A stretch of DNA of 64,000 nucleotides. Source: an uncultured Actinomycetes bacterium. GTDB lineage: Bacteria; Actinomycetota; Thermoleophilia; Solirubrobacterales; Solirubrobacteraceae. Within the stretch, counting starts at the first letter, position 1. Each line of letters starts with the position of its first letter. Location: positions 1-64,000 of the forward strand of contig CALAQT010000035.1 in NCBI GenBank assembly GCA_937888775.1. The letters are read 5' to 3'. The position numbers and the translations under genes were made by a program. The notes beneath the pieces are model-generated. The model did no database searches. It was given only the letters and a program-made list of their open reading frames with translations, and was not told the origin of the DNA. Shown here piece by piece: positions 32,112 to 40,508 of this stretch.

Positions 32112-32520
32112 GGCCGTTCCCTCAGCGTAGAGGGCGCGCGGCCGCCCGCCATTCTCAACCTCCCCCTGTCCTGGTGATCTCCCTTCGGTGGGCTTCGTCG
32201 TTGGCGACCTGGTCAACGGCCAGACCTCGGCTTAGCTCTGGGCGAACCGTCACGACAATCCGCTCAACGGAGGCGAGCGTCGCCGCGTGCACCTGCGCGA
32301 TCGAGGCGACGACGACGAACGGGACTGTAGGAGCGGTCATCCGTCACCATTCGGATCGACCGCCCATGACGGCGGGGTGCCTCCTGCGGCCGTTGAGGTG
32401 GGTCACGCCTGGCATCAACATCGGGCCAGCCCACGACCGGTGAACGATCAGCTCTTATCGCGGCCTCAAAGCTTGGCGAGCTGCGCGGCGAGCGCGGAGT
32501 TTCCGATTACGATCTGGGGA
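32112..32520. other. Intergenic, no gene seen
   Basis: About 400 bp between the patatin gene and a plus-strand fragment. Short frames only. It should contain the patatin promoter. Confidence 0.4.
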
Positions 32521-32521
32521 T

Positions 32522-32992
32522 GACCTAGGCGGAGGGCTGCACGGGAGCAGCGCAACCGCGGATGTTCTGCTGAATGGAGGCGGCAGCTTCACGGTGACGC
32601 TGCGAAATGCGAGCGACCCGAAGTGGGACAACGACTCGACCCATGAGGTTGATTTTCCGATCCCGGCGACCGTGAATCCGCCGCTTACCGAGACGAAGGG
32701 AATAGTGGGAGTGCGGATCAACCTGGTTCAGAACAACCCTGACTGGAGCGCCGATAACTGGGACCTCGCGAATCTCGCGGTGAGTCTGCTCAACCCCGGC
32801 AGCCCATCGGTCTGCCAGCTCAACCTGGCGGACGTTGCCGGTCCGCTCGCCGCGCTTGAAGGGTTGTCGGCCTGGACCCACCCCGCCCGGGGGGACAGGT
32901 CAGGAGCAGCGGCGCCGCCGCCTAGAACACGTTTCGGATCTCCTCCAGGACCGGCAGCGTGCCCCGGCGGCACCGCGTTCGCGAGCGCTTAG
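32522..32992 (+). pseudogene. C-terminal fragment of a beta-rich (probably secreted) protein
   Basis: The frame is open from about 32516 and reads SSATADVLLNGGGSFTVTLR, then NDSTHEVDFPIPATVNPPL and NPDWSADNWDLANLAVSLLN. The 'SADNWD(L)..LAV' ending resembles beta-sandwich domains of extracellular enzymes and toxins. No start, signal peptide or domain precedes it, and after about residue 95 it becomes Pro/Arg-rich noise. It is likely the surviving tail of a lost gene. Confidence 0.4.
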
Positions 32993-34212
32993 TTCTGCCA
33001 ATCCCCGCGGATGGCCCGCAGAATCTCGAAGCGCTGCCCGGTATCGCCTTCAAGGTAGCTCTCCAGAGACTCCGCGAGCCGCTGAACCATGGCGAGCGTG
33101 CTGTCCATCGTCACGTACTTGTAGAGCCCGAGCCGGCCCAGCGGCACCATGCCAGGAATGCGAGCGGCTTCCTCCAGGTACTTGTAGAACCTGTGGTCCT
33201 CCCACCACACCGGATACATCGGCACCGTGTCATCGACGATCTCCCTGAGGATCACCGCCGGCCCACATCGATCTGACCCCTGGTGGATGACGCCGAAGTC
33301 TGTCGTCCGGCAGACCGGCGTCTCCGGCCATGGTGTGTAGAGCCATGCGAACGGGACGCCGTCCGGAGCCCTGCCTAGTCCGGGACCCGCACCACCCTCG
33401 ACCACATCGGCCTCGATCCGATATCCCCGCCACTCCAGCGGGCCGAATCGGTACTCCAGCAGGGCGTCTATGGGAGCGGTGGCGATCATGAGGTCCGCCA
33501 AGATCGCACCCGCATCGGTGAAGACCTTGACTCCGTGACCATCCGGCTTTACACCCGCGACCCGCATGCAGGTGCGGAGGTCGACGCCGGCGAGCATCCG
33601 CTCAAAGAGCGGATTGAACCCGCCGGAGGGGTAGTAGTGAGGAGAGCGGCTCGGTAGCCGGAACTGACCCTTTTCCGACAACCGTTCGAGATGGCGGAGC
33701 TTTCCCCACGTGGCCGGCATGTTCTCCAGCCGGCGCCCCCAAAACTTTCGGTTGAATCCCTCGAACGCCAGCTCCGTCAGGGTCGGCCCGACCGAAGACT
33801 CGAGGTACTCCCTGAGGTTAGCCTCGCGCGGTGGCGTTCGCGCCTCACGGATCGCGGTCATTTCGCGCTCAATCTGTTGGCCGCAGCGCAGCGCGCGGAC
33901 GCTCTCGAGATCAACGGGGAAGGGAATCACCGGGTAGTCGGGGAGCAGTCGCGTTCCCTGGTAGACCTGACGCTCCTCGAGGCCGACGAACCGCTCTAGG
34001 AAAGGAATAATGTCTGGCGTGCCACGGAAGACGCTGACTACGCGAGGCCCGTACTCGTACGGCAAGCCGTCTCTGGTGTGGAGCGTCCGTAGCATCCCAC
34101 CGGGCTTGGCGCTCTGCTCGAGGATCGTGATCTCGCAGTCCAAGCTCTCGTGGAGCGTCAATGCGGCGCACGCGCCGGTGAATCCCGCTCCGACGACGAT
34201 GATCTTCATCAT
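32989..34212 (-). CDS. glf: UDP-galactopyranose mutase-like flavoenzyme
   Basis: 407 residues; two ATGs in a row (34212, 34209) follow GGGGAGGG. The N-terminal FAD fold is clear (MKIIVVGAGFTGACAALTL, ILEQSAKPGGMLRT), and the size, the EYGPR strand and the C-terminal GLYKYVTMDSTLAMVQ follow UDP-galactopyranose mutase. That enzyme makes UDP-galactofuranose for cell-surface glycans. The usual EYGPHIFHT is changed to EYGPRVVSVF, so the conserved active-site His pair is missing, and the Arg-rich middle motif is also altered. It may act on another nucleotide sugar. It is divergent, with a 51-bp gap, from two glycosyltransferase-like genes. Confidence 0.75.
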   Translation of the reverse strand: MMKIIVVGAGFTGACAALTLHESLDCEITILEQSAKPGGMLRTLHTRDGLPYEYGPRVVSVFRGTPDIIPFLERFVGLEERQVYQGTRLLPDYPVIPFPVDLESVRALRCGQQIEREMTAIREARTPPREANLREYLESSVGPTLTELAFEGFNRKFWGRRLENMPATWGKLRHLERLSEKGQFRLPSRSPHYYPSGGFNPLFERMLAGVDLRTCMRVAGVKPDGHGVKVFTDAGAILADLMIATAPIDALLEYRFGPLEWRGYRIEADVVEGGAGPGLGRAPDGVPFAWLYTPWPETPVCRTTDFGVIHQGSDRCGPAVILREIVDDTVPMYPVWWEDHRFYKYLEEAARIPGMVPLGRLGLYKYVTMDSTLAMVQRLAESLESYLEGDTGQRFEILRAIRGDWQN

Positions 34213-34263
34213 CCCTCCCCGCTACACGAGGCCCGCCGACCGGAGTCTGGTTCGAGTACGGAC

Positions 34264-35640
34264 ATGAGGATCCTCTTGGTTGGGGCGCTCTCCTGGAACC
34301 CGGAGCGGGTCAGGAGCCTTTGCGAGCAGGGCCACACTCTATGGGGGCTGTGGGCGCGCAGCATGGCGTGGGATCAGGGGCCCTACGGCGCGACCGATGA
34401 CTGCGTCTCACCGGTGACGTTCCGGGACGCCGGAGCAACTATTCGCACACAGAGGATCGACTGCGTCTACTCGCTATTCCAGGCGTACCGCTCGAAGCTC
34501 TGGGGGCCCAAGGCGACGGGCGTGGAACACGACGTGTGGACACTGCTGCTCGGGCTGCTTCGCGAGCGCGCGGATGGCGTCTTTGACGCGCCGATCGTGC
34601 GGCATTGGGGGTTTGACGTTCATGCCCTCGATGCGGAGGTCGCGCGGGCAATGGATGGCCATCTGTTCTGCAACCGGGAGAAGTTCGACTACTTCTCGAC
34701 GCCGACCGCACAAGGAGGCTGCGGCCTTGATTTCCTCGGCGACGACACGAGCCCGCGGCTCCTGGACAGTGATCGCCCCAAGCTCGAGTTCATGAACGAC
34801 AGGTTTGCCGCCCCGCTGTCCGAACGCCATGGAGATATTCACACGGTGTGCGTCGGCAGGCCGTTCGGCATCGACTTCCTGGCCGCCGCGCGGCGTGGAA
34901 TTCATGTCCACGTGTACTGCAACAGCGTCGACGACGTGTACAGCGCGATCGCTTCACAACTATCCGACAGCGAGGGCCGGCGGAGCCTCAGCCTACTGAG
35001 GCGGTATCTGCACGTGCGCGTGCCCCGCCAGACGATCGGCTTCGGCTGGCCCGAGGTACGACGGACGAAGTCACAGTGGGTCGAGGAGTTCTCCCGCTAC
35101 GACGCGGCTTGGTCGTACATCGGAACGCCATTCCGCTGGGCGACGCTCGATGACCGCGCCGCGATCCCCAATCGGTTGGGGACATACCTCCTCGCAGGCC
35201 TCCCGGTCATCACCGATCGCCGAGACGGATACTACCGATACGAACAGGTGCGGCGGCTCGGTGTCGAGATCGAGCTGGCCGACTCGGACTACGACGGTCT
35301 TCGAGGTCGCCTGGAGACGGAGATCAGAACGCGAGAGAAGCAGCAGAACGCTCGAGAGCGACGGCACGCCTACTCCTTCGACGCAACGATCGAGCCCCTG
35401 CTCGGCGCCCTCGAGCACGTCCGCGAGAGCTACTTCGCCCGGCCGCACTCCGAGCGCACCCGATTCCTGCCGAGGACCGGCGGGCGATTGATGCACCTTT
35501 CCAGGAACCCTGGGCCGCAGCCCGCGAGAGAGCACGCGCCCTTCCTCGTGCCGCCCTGGAGATCGCGCCGTCTGGCCCGCAGCCTGCGATCGCAACTAGA
35601 TGTCGACGTTCGAGCTGACCTAACGGCCCGAGAGCGATGA
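34264..35640 (+). CDS. GT-B-like glycosyltransferase
   Basis: 458 residues from ATG 34264. The start MRILLVGALSWNPERVRSLC is a Rossmann first strand, and a later part (IGTPFRWATLDDRAAIPNRL then GTYLLAGLPVITDRRDG) resembles the donor-binding region of GT-B glycosyltransferases, where the protein chooses the nucleotide sugar. The middle has HVHVYCNSVDDVYSAIASQL. No membrane helix is seen. A specific GT family cannot be assigned. Its stop overlaps the next start by ATGA, and the neighbouring mutase-like gene suggests work on galactofuranose-type surface sugars. Confidence 0.65.
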   Translation: MRILLVGALSWNPERVRSLCEQGHTLWGLWARSMAWDQGPYGATDDCVSPVTFRDAGATIRTQRIDCVYSLFQAYRSKLWGPKATGVEHDVWTLLLGLLRERADGVFDAPIVRHWGFDVHALDAEVARAMDGHLFCNREKFDYFSTPTAQGGCGLDFLGDDTSPRLLDSDRPKLEFMNDRFAAPLSERHGDIHTVCVGRPFGIDFLAAARRGIHVHVYCNSVDDVYSAIASQLSDSEGRRSLSLLRRYLHVRVPRQTIGFGWPEVRRTKSQWVEEFSRYDAAWSYIGTPFRWATLDDRAAIPNRLGTYLLAGLPVITDRRDGYYRYEQVRRLGVEIELADSDYDGLRGRLETEIRTREKQQNARERRHAYSFDATIEPLLGALEHVRESYFARPHSERTRFLPRTGGRLMHLSRNPGPQPAREHAPFLVPPWRSRRLARSLRSQLDVDVRADLTARER

Positions 35641-36824
35641 AGATCGCAACGCTCGAACGCTTCTCCGAGCCCTCCCGGCGATGCGAACCGCGCAGGATCG
35701 CCGACGCCGAGGACGAGGTGATTACCTGGGATCTCGCCTTGCCCCCCAACCGTGTTCGGTATCTGCTCGAGCGCACCCCCGCGTGGCTGACGTGCCCGAT
35801 GGCGCTCGGTGAGCGATGGACGCTGCTGTGCGCATGCCTTAACACCCGCGGAGCGCGACTCGGCGCCCTGGCCCAGGGACCTGACTTGTGGCACCGCGTT
35901 CGCGCCGGAGAAATCGATCGGTTAGCGCTCTTCTCAGCGAGAGGATTCCCTCTCGCTACGCTGCTCGCCGACCAGACGCATGCCGCTGCGCACGAGACCA
36001 TCGCGCGCGGGACCAAGTACTTCGGCGAGTTCGCCTTTGAGCTCCAGGCGGTTATCCCTTATGCCTATTGGCTACATCGGCAAGGGCTGCTGGAGTTCAC
36101 GATCTCGACCGCCGACACCCGCTGCCTGTACTGCTTCTCGCCCAATCATGAGGAGCGCCCCGTCCCGCGCCGGTACGTCCCGATCACCGAGTATCCGGCC
36201 GGACAGGCGGGGAAGCTCCGATACGACCGGCTGGCATTCCCCGCCTCGCTGGACACCCGCCAGTGGCTGCCGCCCCCGTACAAGCAGCTCTACCGAAACG
36301 ACCGTTTCCGCTTTGCCAAGGAGACATGTGTCGTCTTTAACAAGACAAGCACCGAGAGTTACCTCGGACACGACGTCGCGATCAATTCTCTGGACGAAGC
36401 GCTGCTGCTCGCGGTGATCGGCAAACTGCGAACTCGCTACCAGGTGATCTATAACCGCCCGCGCGCCGCGGACATCATCAACGACCACCAAGAGATCCGC
36501 GAGGTAGGGGACATCGACGCGGTCAAGCTCAGATATCCGGATGTCCTAACGATGCAGGAACTCCACGCTGACAACGCGTGTCTCAGCTTTAACCAACTGC
36601 AGCTCAGCGTGCTCTCGAACTGCGACAAGTTCGTTTCAGTGCTCGGCGGCGGCTGCTACTTAGCCAGCTACTTCGGAGGAACGAATGTGGTCTACGCGCG
36701 CCAGGGATGGGAGGTGTCGTGTTCGGCCTTCGAGAGCTGGTTTCACGCGTTCTCCGGGGCACGCGTCGTCGCCGCGGGTACCTCGCGCGACCTGCTGAGA
36801 GCCGTCGAGCGTGAGCTCCTGTAG
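35637..36824 (+). CDS. Putative glycan-biosynthesis protein
   Basis: 395 residues, ATG 35637 overlapping the upstream stop by 4 bp. The C-terminal third (FNQLQLSVLSNCDKFVSVLG, GGGCYLASYFGGTNVVYARQ) is like a donor-site region in capsule and lipopolysaccharide cluster proteins often labelled as hypothetical glycosyltransferases. The N-terminal half has an all-alpha/beta look with TKYFGEFAFELQAVIPYAYW. No signal peptide. The reaction is unknown; a transferase acting after the upstream enzyme is the natural guess. Confidence 0.6.
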   Translation: MKIATLERFSEPSRRCEPRRIADAEDEVITWDLALPPNRVRYLLERTPAWLTCPMALGERWTLLCACLNTRGARLGALAQGPDLWHRVRAGEIDRLALFSARGFPLATLLADQTHAAAHETIARGTKYFGEFAFELQAVIPYAYWLHRQGLLEFTISTADTRCLYCFSPNHEERPVPRRYVPITEYPAGQAGKLRYDRLAFPASLDTRQWLPPPYKQLYRNDRFRFAKETCVVFNKTSTESYLGHDVAINSLDEALLLAVIGKLRTRYQVIYNRPRAADIINDHQEIREVGDIDAVKLRYPDVLTMQELHADNACLSFNQLQLSVLSNCDKFVSVLGGGCYLASYFGGTNVVYARQGWEVSCSAFESWFHAFSGARVVAAGTSRDLLRAVERELL

Positions 36825-36870
36825 CAGCGAAGCGGCTGCTACGGCAGCCGGAGCGCGGTCGTTGCCGCGC
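36821..36870. terminator. Two hairpins between convergent genes
   Basis: GTAGCAGC-(6)-GCTGCTAC at 36821-36842, with an 8-bp perfect stem that includes the upstream stop codon. A second hairpin GCGCGG-(6)-CCGCGC lies at 36853-36870. No T run follows, as is common in high-GC Actinobacteria. They sit between the plus-strand glycan gene and the minus-strand binding-protein gene, so they could serve both directions. Confidence 0.55.
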
Positions 36871-36897
36871 CCCGGTCACGCCGATGCCGATTTGAGA

Positions 36898-37905
36898 TCA
36901 GCAGCTGCTTTTGTAGATGTACTGGCTCATTTGGGCGAGGTTCGCCTTGGTCAGAACCGCAAGCCCGGTGAGGATCGACTGGGTCGGCTTGCCTGTGAGC
37001 GCGTTGACCGCCTGCTCGACGCCGTCGGCGCCCTCCTGGTAGGGCTCCTGCGCGATCAGCGCTTCGACGACGCCGCTCTTGAGGTCGGCGATCTGCGTGG
37101 GGTCGGCGTCGTAGCCGACGATCTTGACCTTGCTCGCAGCGCCGGAGGTCTTCAGGCCGGTGTCCACCCCTTCGGCGACGAGCACATTGGTCGCGAATAC
37201 ACCCGCCAGGTCGGAATGCGCGGCGTATAGCGCCGTGATCGCCTGGGCCGCCTTAGCCGGGTTGTCGCCGACGTACTGCGTCGCGAGCGGCTTGATGTTC
37301 GGGTACTTCTTGATCTCCTTGAGGAAGCCCTGGATCCGCTGCTCGGTGGTGGACACGCCGGGCTGCTCGTTCATCACCACGACTGACCCCTTCCCGATCA
37401 GCTTGGCGAGCGTGTCGGCGGCCTTCGCGCCGCCCTCGAGGTTGTTGGAGGAGATCGATGCGACCGCGATCGATTTGTCGCTGACCGTCGTATCGACCTG
37501 TACTACCTTGATGCCGGCGCTCTTCATCTGCTGCATCGGGGCGATCAGCGCCTGCGTGTCGGTCGGCGCGATCAGCACCGCACCCGGATGCTGGGCGGTG
37601 ACCGCGTTGACGATCGGGATCTGCTCGGGCGCAGCGAAATCGGCCGGTCCTTGCACGTTGATCGCGTAGCCGAGCTTGGCGGCTTCTGCCTTGGCGCCGC
37701 ACCCCATCGTCACGTAGAAGTTGTCTGCCTTGGTGCCCTGGATCAGCGCCAGTGACTTACTGCTGGAGCTGGAGCTGGAACTGGAGCTGGAACTGGAGCC
37801 AGACGCGGCCCCGGAGCTCGAGCTCGAGCTCGAGCCGCAGCCGGCGATCGCGATCGCCCCGGCAACCGCCACGCCCAGCGTGACGGTGGGAATCTTTCGA
37901 TGCAT
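36898..37905 (-). CDS. CUT2-family sugar ABC transporter substrate-binding lipoprotein
   Basis: 335 residues from ATG 37905 (GGAGG 4 bp upstream; GTG 37908 is too close). A lipobox IAGCGSS anchors it outside the membrane. A serine-only linker of about 25 residues follows, then the periplasmic-binding-protein type 1 fold: LALIQGTKADNFYVTMGCGA, PGAVLIAPTDTQALIAPMQQ, KVVQVDTTVSDKSIAVASIS, KIVGYDADPTQIADLKSGVV. This is the RbsB-like group that binds ribose, fructose or similar sugars. It is the last gene of the transporter operon. Confidence 0.9.
   Translation of the reverse strand: MHRKIPTVTLGVAVAGAIAIAGCGSSSSSSSGAASGSSSSSSSSSSSSSKSLALIQGTKADNFYVTMGCGAKAEAAKLGYAINVQGPADFAAPEQIPIVNAVTAQHPGAVLIAPTDTQALIAPMQQMKSAGIKVVQVDTTVSDKSIAVASISSNNLEGGAKAADTLAKLIGKGSVVVMNEQPGVSTTEQRIQGFLKEIKKYPNIKPLATQYVGDNPAKAAQAITALYAAHSDLAGVFATNVLVAEGVDTGLKTSGAASKVKIVGYDADPTQIADLKSGVVEALIAQEPYQEGADGVEQAVNALTGKPTQSILTGLAVLTKANLAQMSQYIYKSSC
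37761..37836. repeat. Hexanucleotide repeats encoding a poly-Ser linker
   Basis: Imperfect CTGGAG/CTGGAA units at 37763-37799 and CGAGCT units at 37818-37835 (plus-strand view) make up the serine linker of the binding protein. Such runs are prone to slippage in steps of two residues. Confidence 0.8.
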
Positions 37906-37957
37906 CACTCCTCCTTTGTCTGCCGCCGCCGATGGCGGCGTGTTTGTCTTGTCCAGA

Positions 37958-39046
37958 TCACCGCCGGGACCTCGTGCGTCGCCGGAGCTGGTCGAAGTAC
38001 ACGGCCAGGATCAGAATCGCTCCGATCACCACCTGCTGCCAGAACGACTGCACGCCTACGATCACCAGGCCGCTGGCCAGCACGACGGGGATGAACACGC
38101 CCACGACTGTGCCGAACATCGTGCCGCTGCCGCCAAACAAGCTCGTCCCGCCGATCACCACCGCGGAGATCGCCGTCAGGTTGTCGGTGACATGGCCGGA
38201 GATCGTGGTCGTGGTGAAGTAGGCAAGGCTGAGGATGCCGCCGAGCCCCGACAGCAGGCCCGCGAGCGAGTACACCTTGATCAGATGCCAGTTGACGTTG
38301 ATCCCGGCCCGCCGGGCGGCCTCGGCGTTGGAGCCGATCGCGTATGTGTAACGTCCAAAGCGGGTGAGGTGCAGCACCAACCCCAGCACGGCCGTCACCA
38401 CCGCAGCGATCACCACCAACCACGGGAACGGTCCGATCTGCCCACTGCCGATCGTCGTGTTCAGCTTCGCCGGGATGCCGGCGACATCGACGCCGCCAGT
38501 GATCACGTCGGCCAGGCCGAGCGCCATCCCGAAGCTGCCGAGCGTGACGATCAGCGGCGGGATCTCCAGCAGCGCGACCAACACACCGTTGAACGCGCCC
38601 CACCCGACCCCGACGACGAGGCCCACGGCCAGGCCAGCGAGGATCGGCCCCCATCCTGCCGTCGTCGCGTGCGCGGCGCCTCCGCCCACGGCGATCATCA
38701 CCTTGGCCGCCAGCACCCCCGAGATGACCAGCACCGAGCCGACCGACAGATCGATTCCCGCAGTGATGATCACGAACGTCATACCGACGGACAGCATCAA
38801 CGCGACCGAAGCGTTGATGAAGATCGTCTTGATGTCGAAGCTCGACAGGAACTGACTCGGTCTCATCACGCCGAACACGGCGACGATCAGGACCAGCGCG
38901 AGGAAGATCCAAACCGGACTGGTGGAGGTGAACACCTGCGCCCGCAGGCGGCTCAATCCGGCCTGCACCCCGGTGCCGGCGCCGTCCGGGGGGCGCGCGC
39001 CGGGCGCGTCCGGACGGTCGGGCCGGGCACCCGGCGCCAGACTCAC
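37958..39046 (-). CDS. Sugar ABC transporter permease (RbsC-like)
   Basis: 362 residues from ATG 39046, overlapping the ATPase stop by 4 bp. After a ~45-residue hydrophilic Pro-rich N-terminus come about 8-10 hydrophobic helices. Conserved permease text: VGMTFVIITAGIDLSVGSVL (the BPD_transp_2 signature), FGRYTYAIGSNAEAARRAGI with the coupling EAARRAGI loop, and ISAVVIGGTSLFGGSGTMFG. It forms the membrane channel of the CUT2 importer. The stretched N-terminus may be a real extension or an early start call. Confidence 0.92.
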   Translation of the reverse strand: MSLAPGARPDRPDAPGARPPDGAGTGVQAGLSRLRAQVFTSTSPVWIFLALVLIVAVFGVMRPSQFLSSFDIKTIFINASVALMLSVGMTFVIITAGIDLSVGSVLVISGVLAAKVMIAVGGGAAHATTAGWGPILAGLAVGLVVGVGWGAFNGVLVALLEIPPLIVTLGSFGMALGLADVITGGVDVAGIPAKLNTTIGSGQIGPFPWLVVIAAVVTAVLGLVLHLTRFGRYTYAIGSNAEAARRAGINVNWHLIKVYSLAGLLSGLGGILSLAYFTTTTISGHVTDNLTAISAVVIGGTSLFGGSGTMFGTVVGVFIPVVLASGLVIVGVQSFWQQVVIGAILILAVYFDQLRRRTRSRR

Positions 39047-39819
39047 GTCTGCTCCTCCAGCTCGAGCGCACCGGTCATCGCCCCGACGAGCGACTCGAGG
39101 GTCGCGTCGGCGCGCGCGATCGTCGCGACGCGGCGCCCCAGCCGAAGCACCTCGATGCGGTCGGCGACCTGGAGCACTTCGGGCATGTTGTGGCTGATCA
39201 GGATCACCGCCAGCCCGCGCTCGCGCACCTGGCGGATGACGTCGAGCACACGAGCGCTCTGAACCACGCCCAGGGCAGCGGTCGGCTCATCCATGATGAT
39301 GACCTTGCTCGCCCACGAGGCGGATCGCGCCACTGCCACACCCTGGCGCTGTCCACCGGATAGATAGGCCACCGCGGCGTCGGGATCCTCGATCGCCACG
39401 CCAAGCTCGGAGAATGCCTTCACAGCTCCGTCGCGCATCGCATGCTTGTCGAGGACGCCCATCCTCCCGAGTAACCCCGGCCGGACGACCTCCCTTCCCA
39501 GGTAGATGTTCGCGGCCCCGTCCAAGTCGGGAGCCAGAGACAGGTCCTGGTAGACCGTCTCGATCCCGAGGTTCTGCGCCGCTGAGGGCGATGGGATGTC
39601 GACGACACGACCCTCGAACAGGATCTCCCCGCCGTCCGGCCTGGCAACGCCCGAGATCGCCTTGATCAGCGTGCTCTTACCCGCCCCGTTATCACCGATC
39701 AACGCCACGACCTCGCCTGCATAGGCGCTGAAGTTCGCGCCCCGCAACGCCTGCACGTGACCGAATGTCTTGACGATCTCGCGAGCCTCGAGAATCGGCT
39801 GACCGTTCCCGCTCACCAC
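39043..39819 (-). CDS. Sugar ABC transporter ATP-binding protein (FrcA-like)
   Basis: 258 residues from GTG 39819, overlapping the upstream stop by 7 bp. Walker A GDNGAGKSTLIKAISG, signature LSGGQRQGVAVARS, Walker B VIIMDEPTAALGV, and a downstream switch His (ILISHNMPEVLQVADRIEVL). Only one ATPase domain is present, unlike the duplicated RbsA/XylG; single-domain FrcA-type proteins dimerise instead. It powers the permease and binding protein downstream. Confidence 0.93.
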   Translation of the reverse strand: MVSGNGQPILEAREIVKTFGHVQALRGANFSAYAGEVVALIGDNGAGKSTLIKAISGVARPDGGEILFEGRVVDIPSPSAAQNLGIETVYQDLSLAPDLDGAANIYLGREVVRPGLLGRMGVLDKHAMRDGAVKAFSELGVAIEDPDAAVAYLSGGQRQGVAVARSASWASKVIIMDEPTAALGVVQSARVLDVIRQVRERGLAVILISHNMPEVLQVADRIEVLRLGRRVATIARADATLESLVGAMTGALELEEQT

Positions 39820-40355
39820 TGGCCCATCTCCGCCTCAGGGGCGGGCGGAAGGCAGCGGAGCACGGTCGCGGGCCCCTCGAGTGTCGTAGCCACGCAGTCT
39901 CGGACCAACGGCTGCTCCGGTCGCGTCGCGCTCAAGTCCAGGGCGGCCAGGGCTCGCTCCCAGCCGAGCTCGAGGTGCTCGACGCCGGAGCTCACGCCGA
40001 AGCGCCGCCACTCGAGCAACACCGAGAGATCGGTCGGCTCCTGCAGCTCGACCAACAGGATCTCGGCACCGAGGAATCCGACCGGATCGGACTCGATCAC
40101 CTGACGGAGGACCTGCCCATCGGCCAGCCGGCTGAGACTCTCACTGTGATCCCCGAACGAAGTGGTGGTCGAGCCGACCCAATCCTTGGGCCCGCTGGAT
40201 GCGTTGCCCAGATGGCCGCGGAGCTCGTCGATGCGCCGACCGCCCGCGTAGAAACGCTCGCGCCGATTGGGCTGCAGAACCACCGAATGCACGGCAGCCG
40301 TGTCGTTCCGCGGCGCCGCAGCTGCGGCCAAGCGAGCGTCGGCGCCTTCCGACAT
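39813..40355 (-). pseudogene. Class I mannose-6-phosphate isomerase with internal deletion
   Basis: 180 residues from ATG 40355, preceded by GGGAGAG. The N-terminal third matches actinobacterial isomerases (LQPNRRERFYAGGRRIDELR, KDWVGSTTTSFG, LSRLADGQVLR). The protein then jumps from DPVGFLG to ILLVELQEPTDLSVLLEW, which normally follows the active site about 150 residues later. The zinc ligands and catalytic residues are therefore missing, and the C-terminus is also shortened. The frame is kept across the junction, so a stable protein could still be made, perhaps as a sugar-sensing or degraded enzyme. First gene of the transporter operon, next to a LacI regulator. Confidence 0.75.
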
Positions 40356-40410
40356 TGGTTGCGTCTCTCCCTCGGTCACCGGGCAGTTCGACTCCCTTGC
40401 CAAGCACCCT

Positions 40411-40430
40411 AGTTGACAACGTTGTCAACT
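40411..40430. promoter_or_regulatory. Perfect LacI-type operator palindrome
   Basis: AGTTGACAACGTTGTCAACT is a perfect 20-bp palindrome with the central CG typical of LacI-family sites. It lies between the divergent isomerase/transporter operon and the LacI regulator and contains a TTGACA that could be a -35 element. Confidence 0.85.
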
Positions 40431-40446
40431 GTCAAGCATCAGCACG

Positions 40447-40462
40447 ATGGCAACGTTGTTCT
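40447..40462. promoter_or_regulatory. Second, imperfect operator
   Basis: TGGCAACGTTGTTCT shares the CAACGTTG core with the perfect palindrome; the centres are 34 bp apart. Two sites spaced like this could let a LacI tetramer loop or two dimers bind. Confidence 0.65.
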
Positions 40463-40508
40463 AACAGATCCGGCGGCCAGTATCCTGCGCGCCAGGCACG
40501 AGATCATC

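Noticed and set aside
37721..39262. Plus-strand frame (513 codons) over the ABC permease and binding protein
   Set aside because: Repetitive Glu/Leu and His/Asp/Arg-rich text is the mirror of the Ser linker and membrane helices; no motif.
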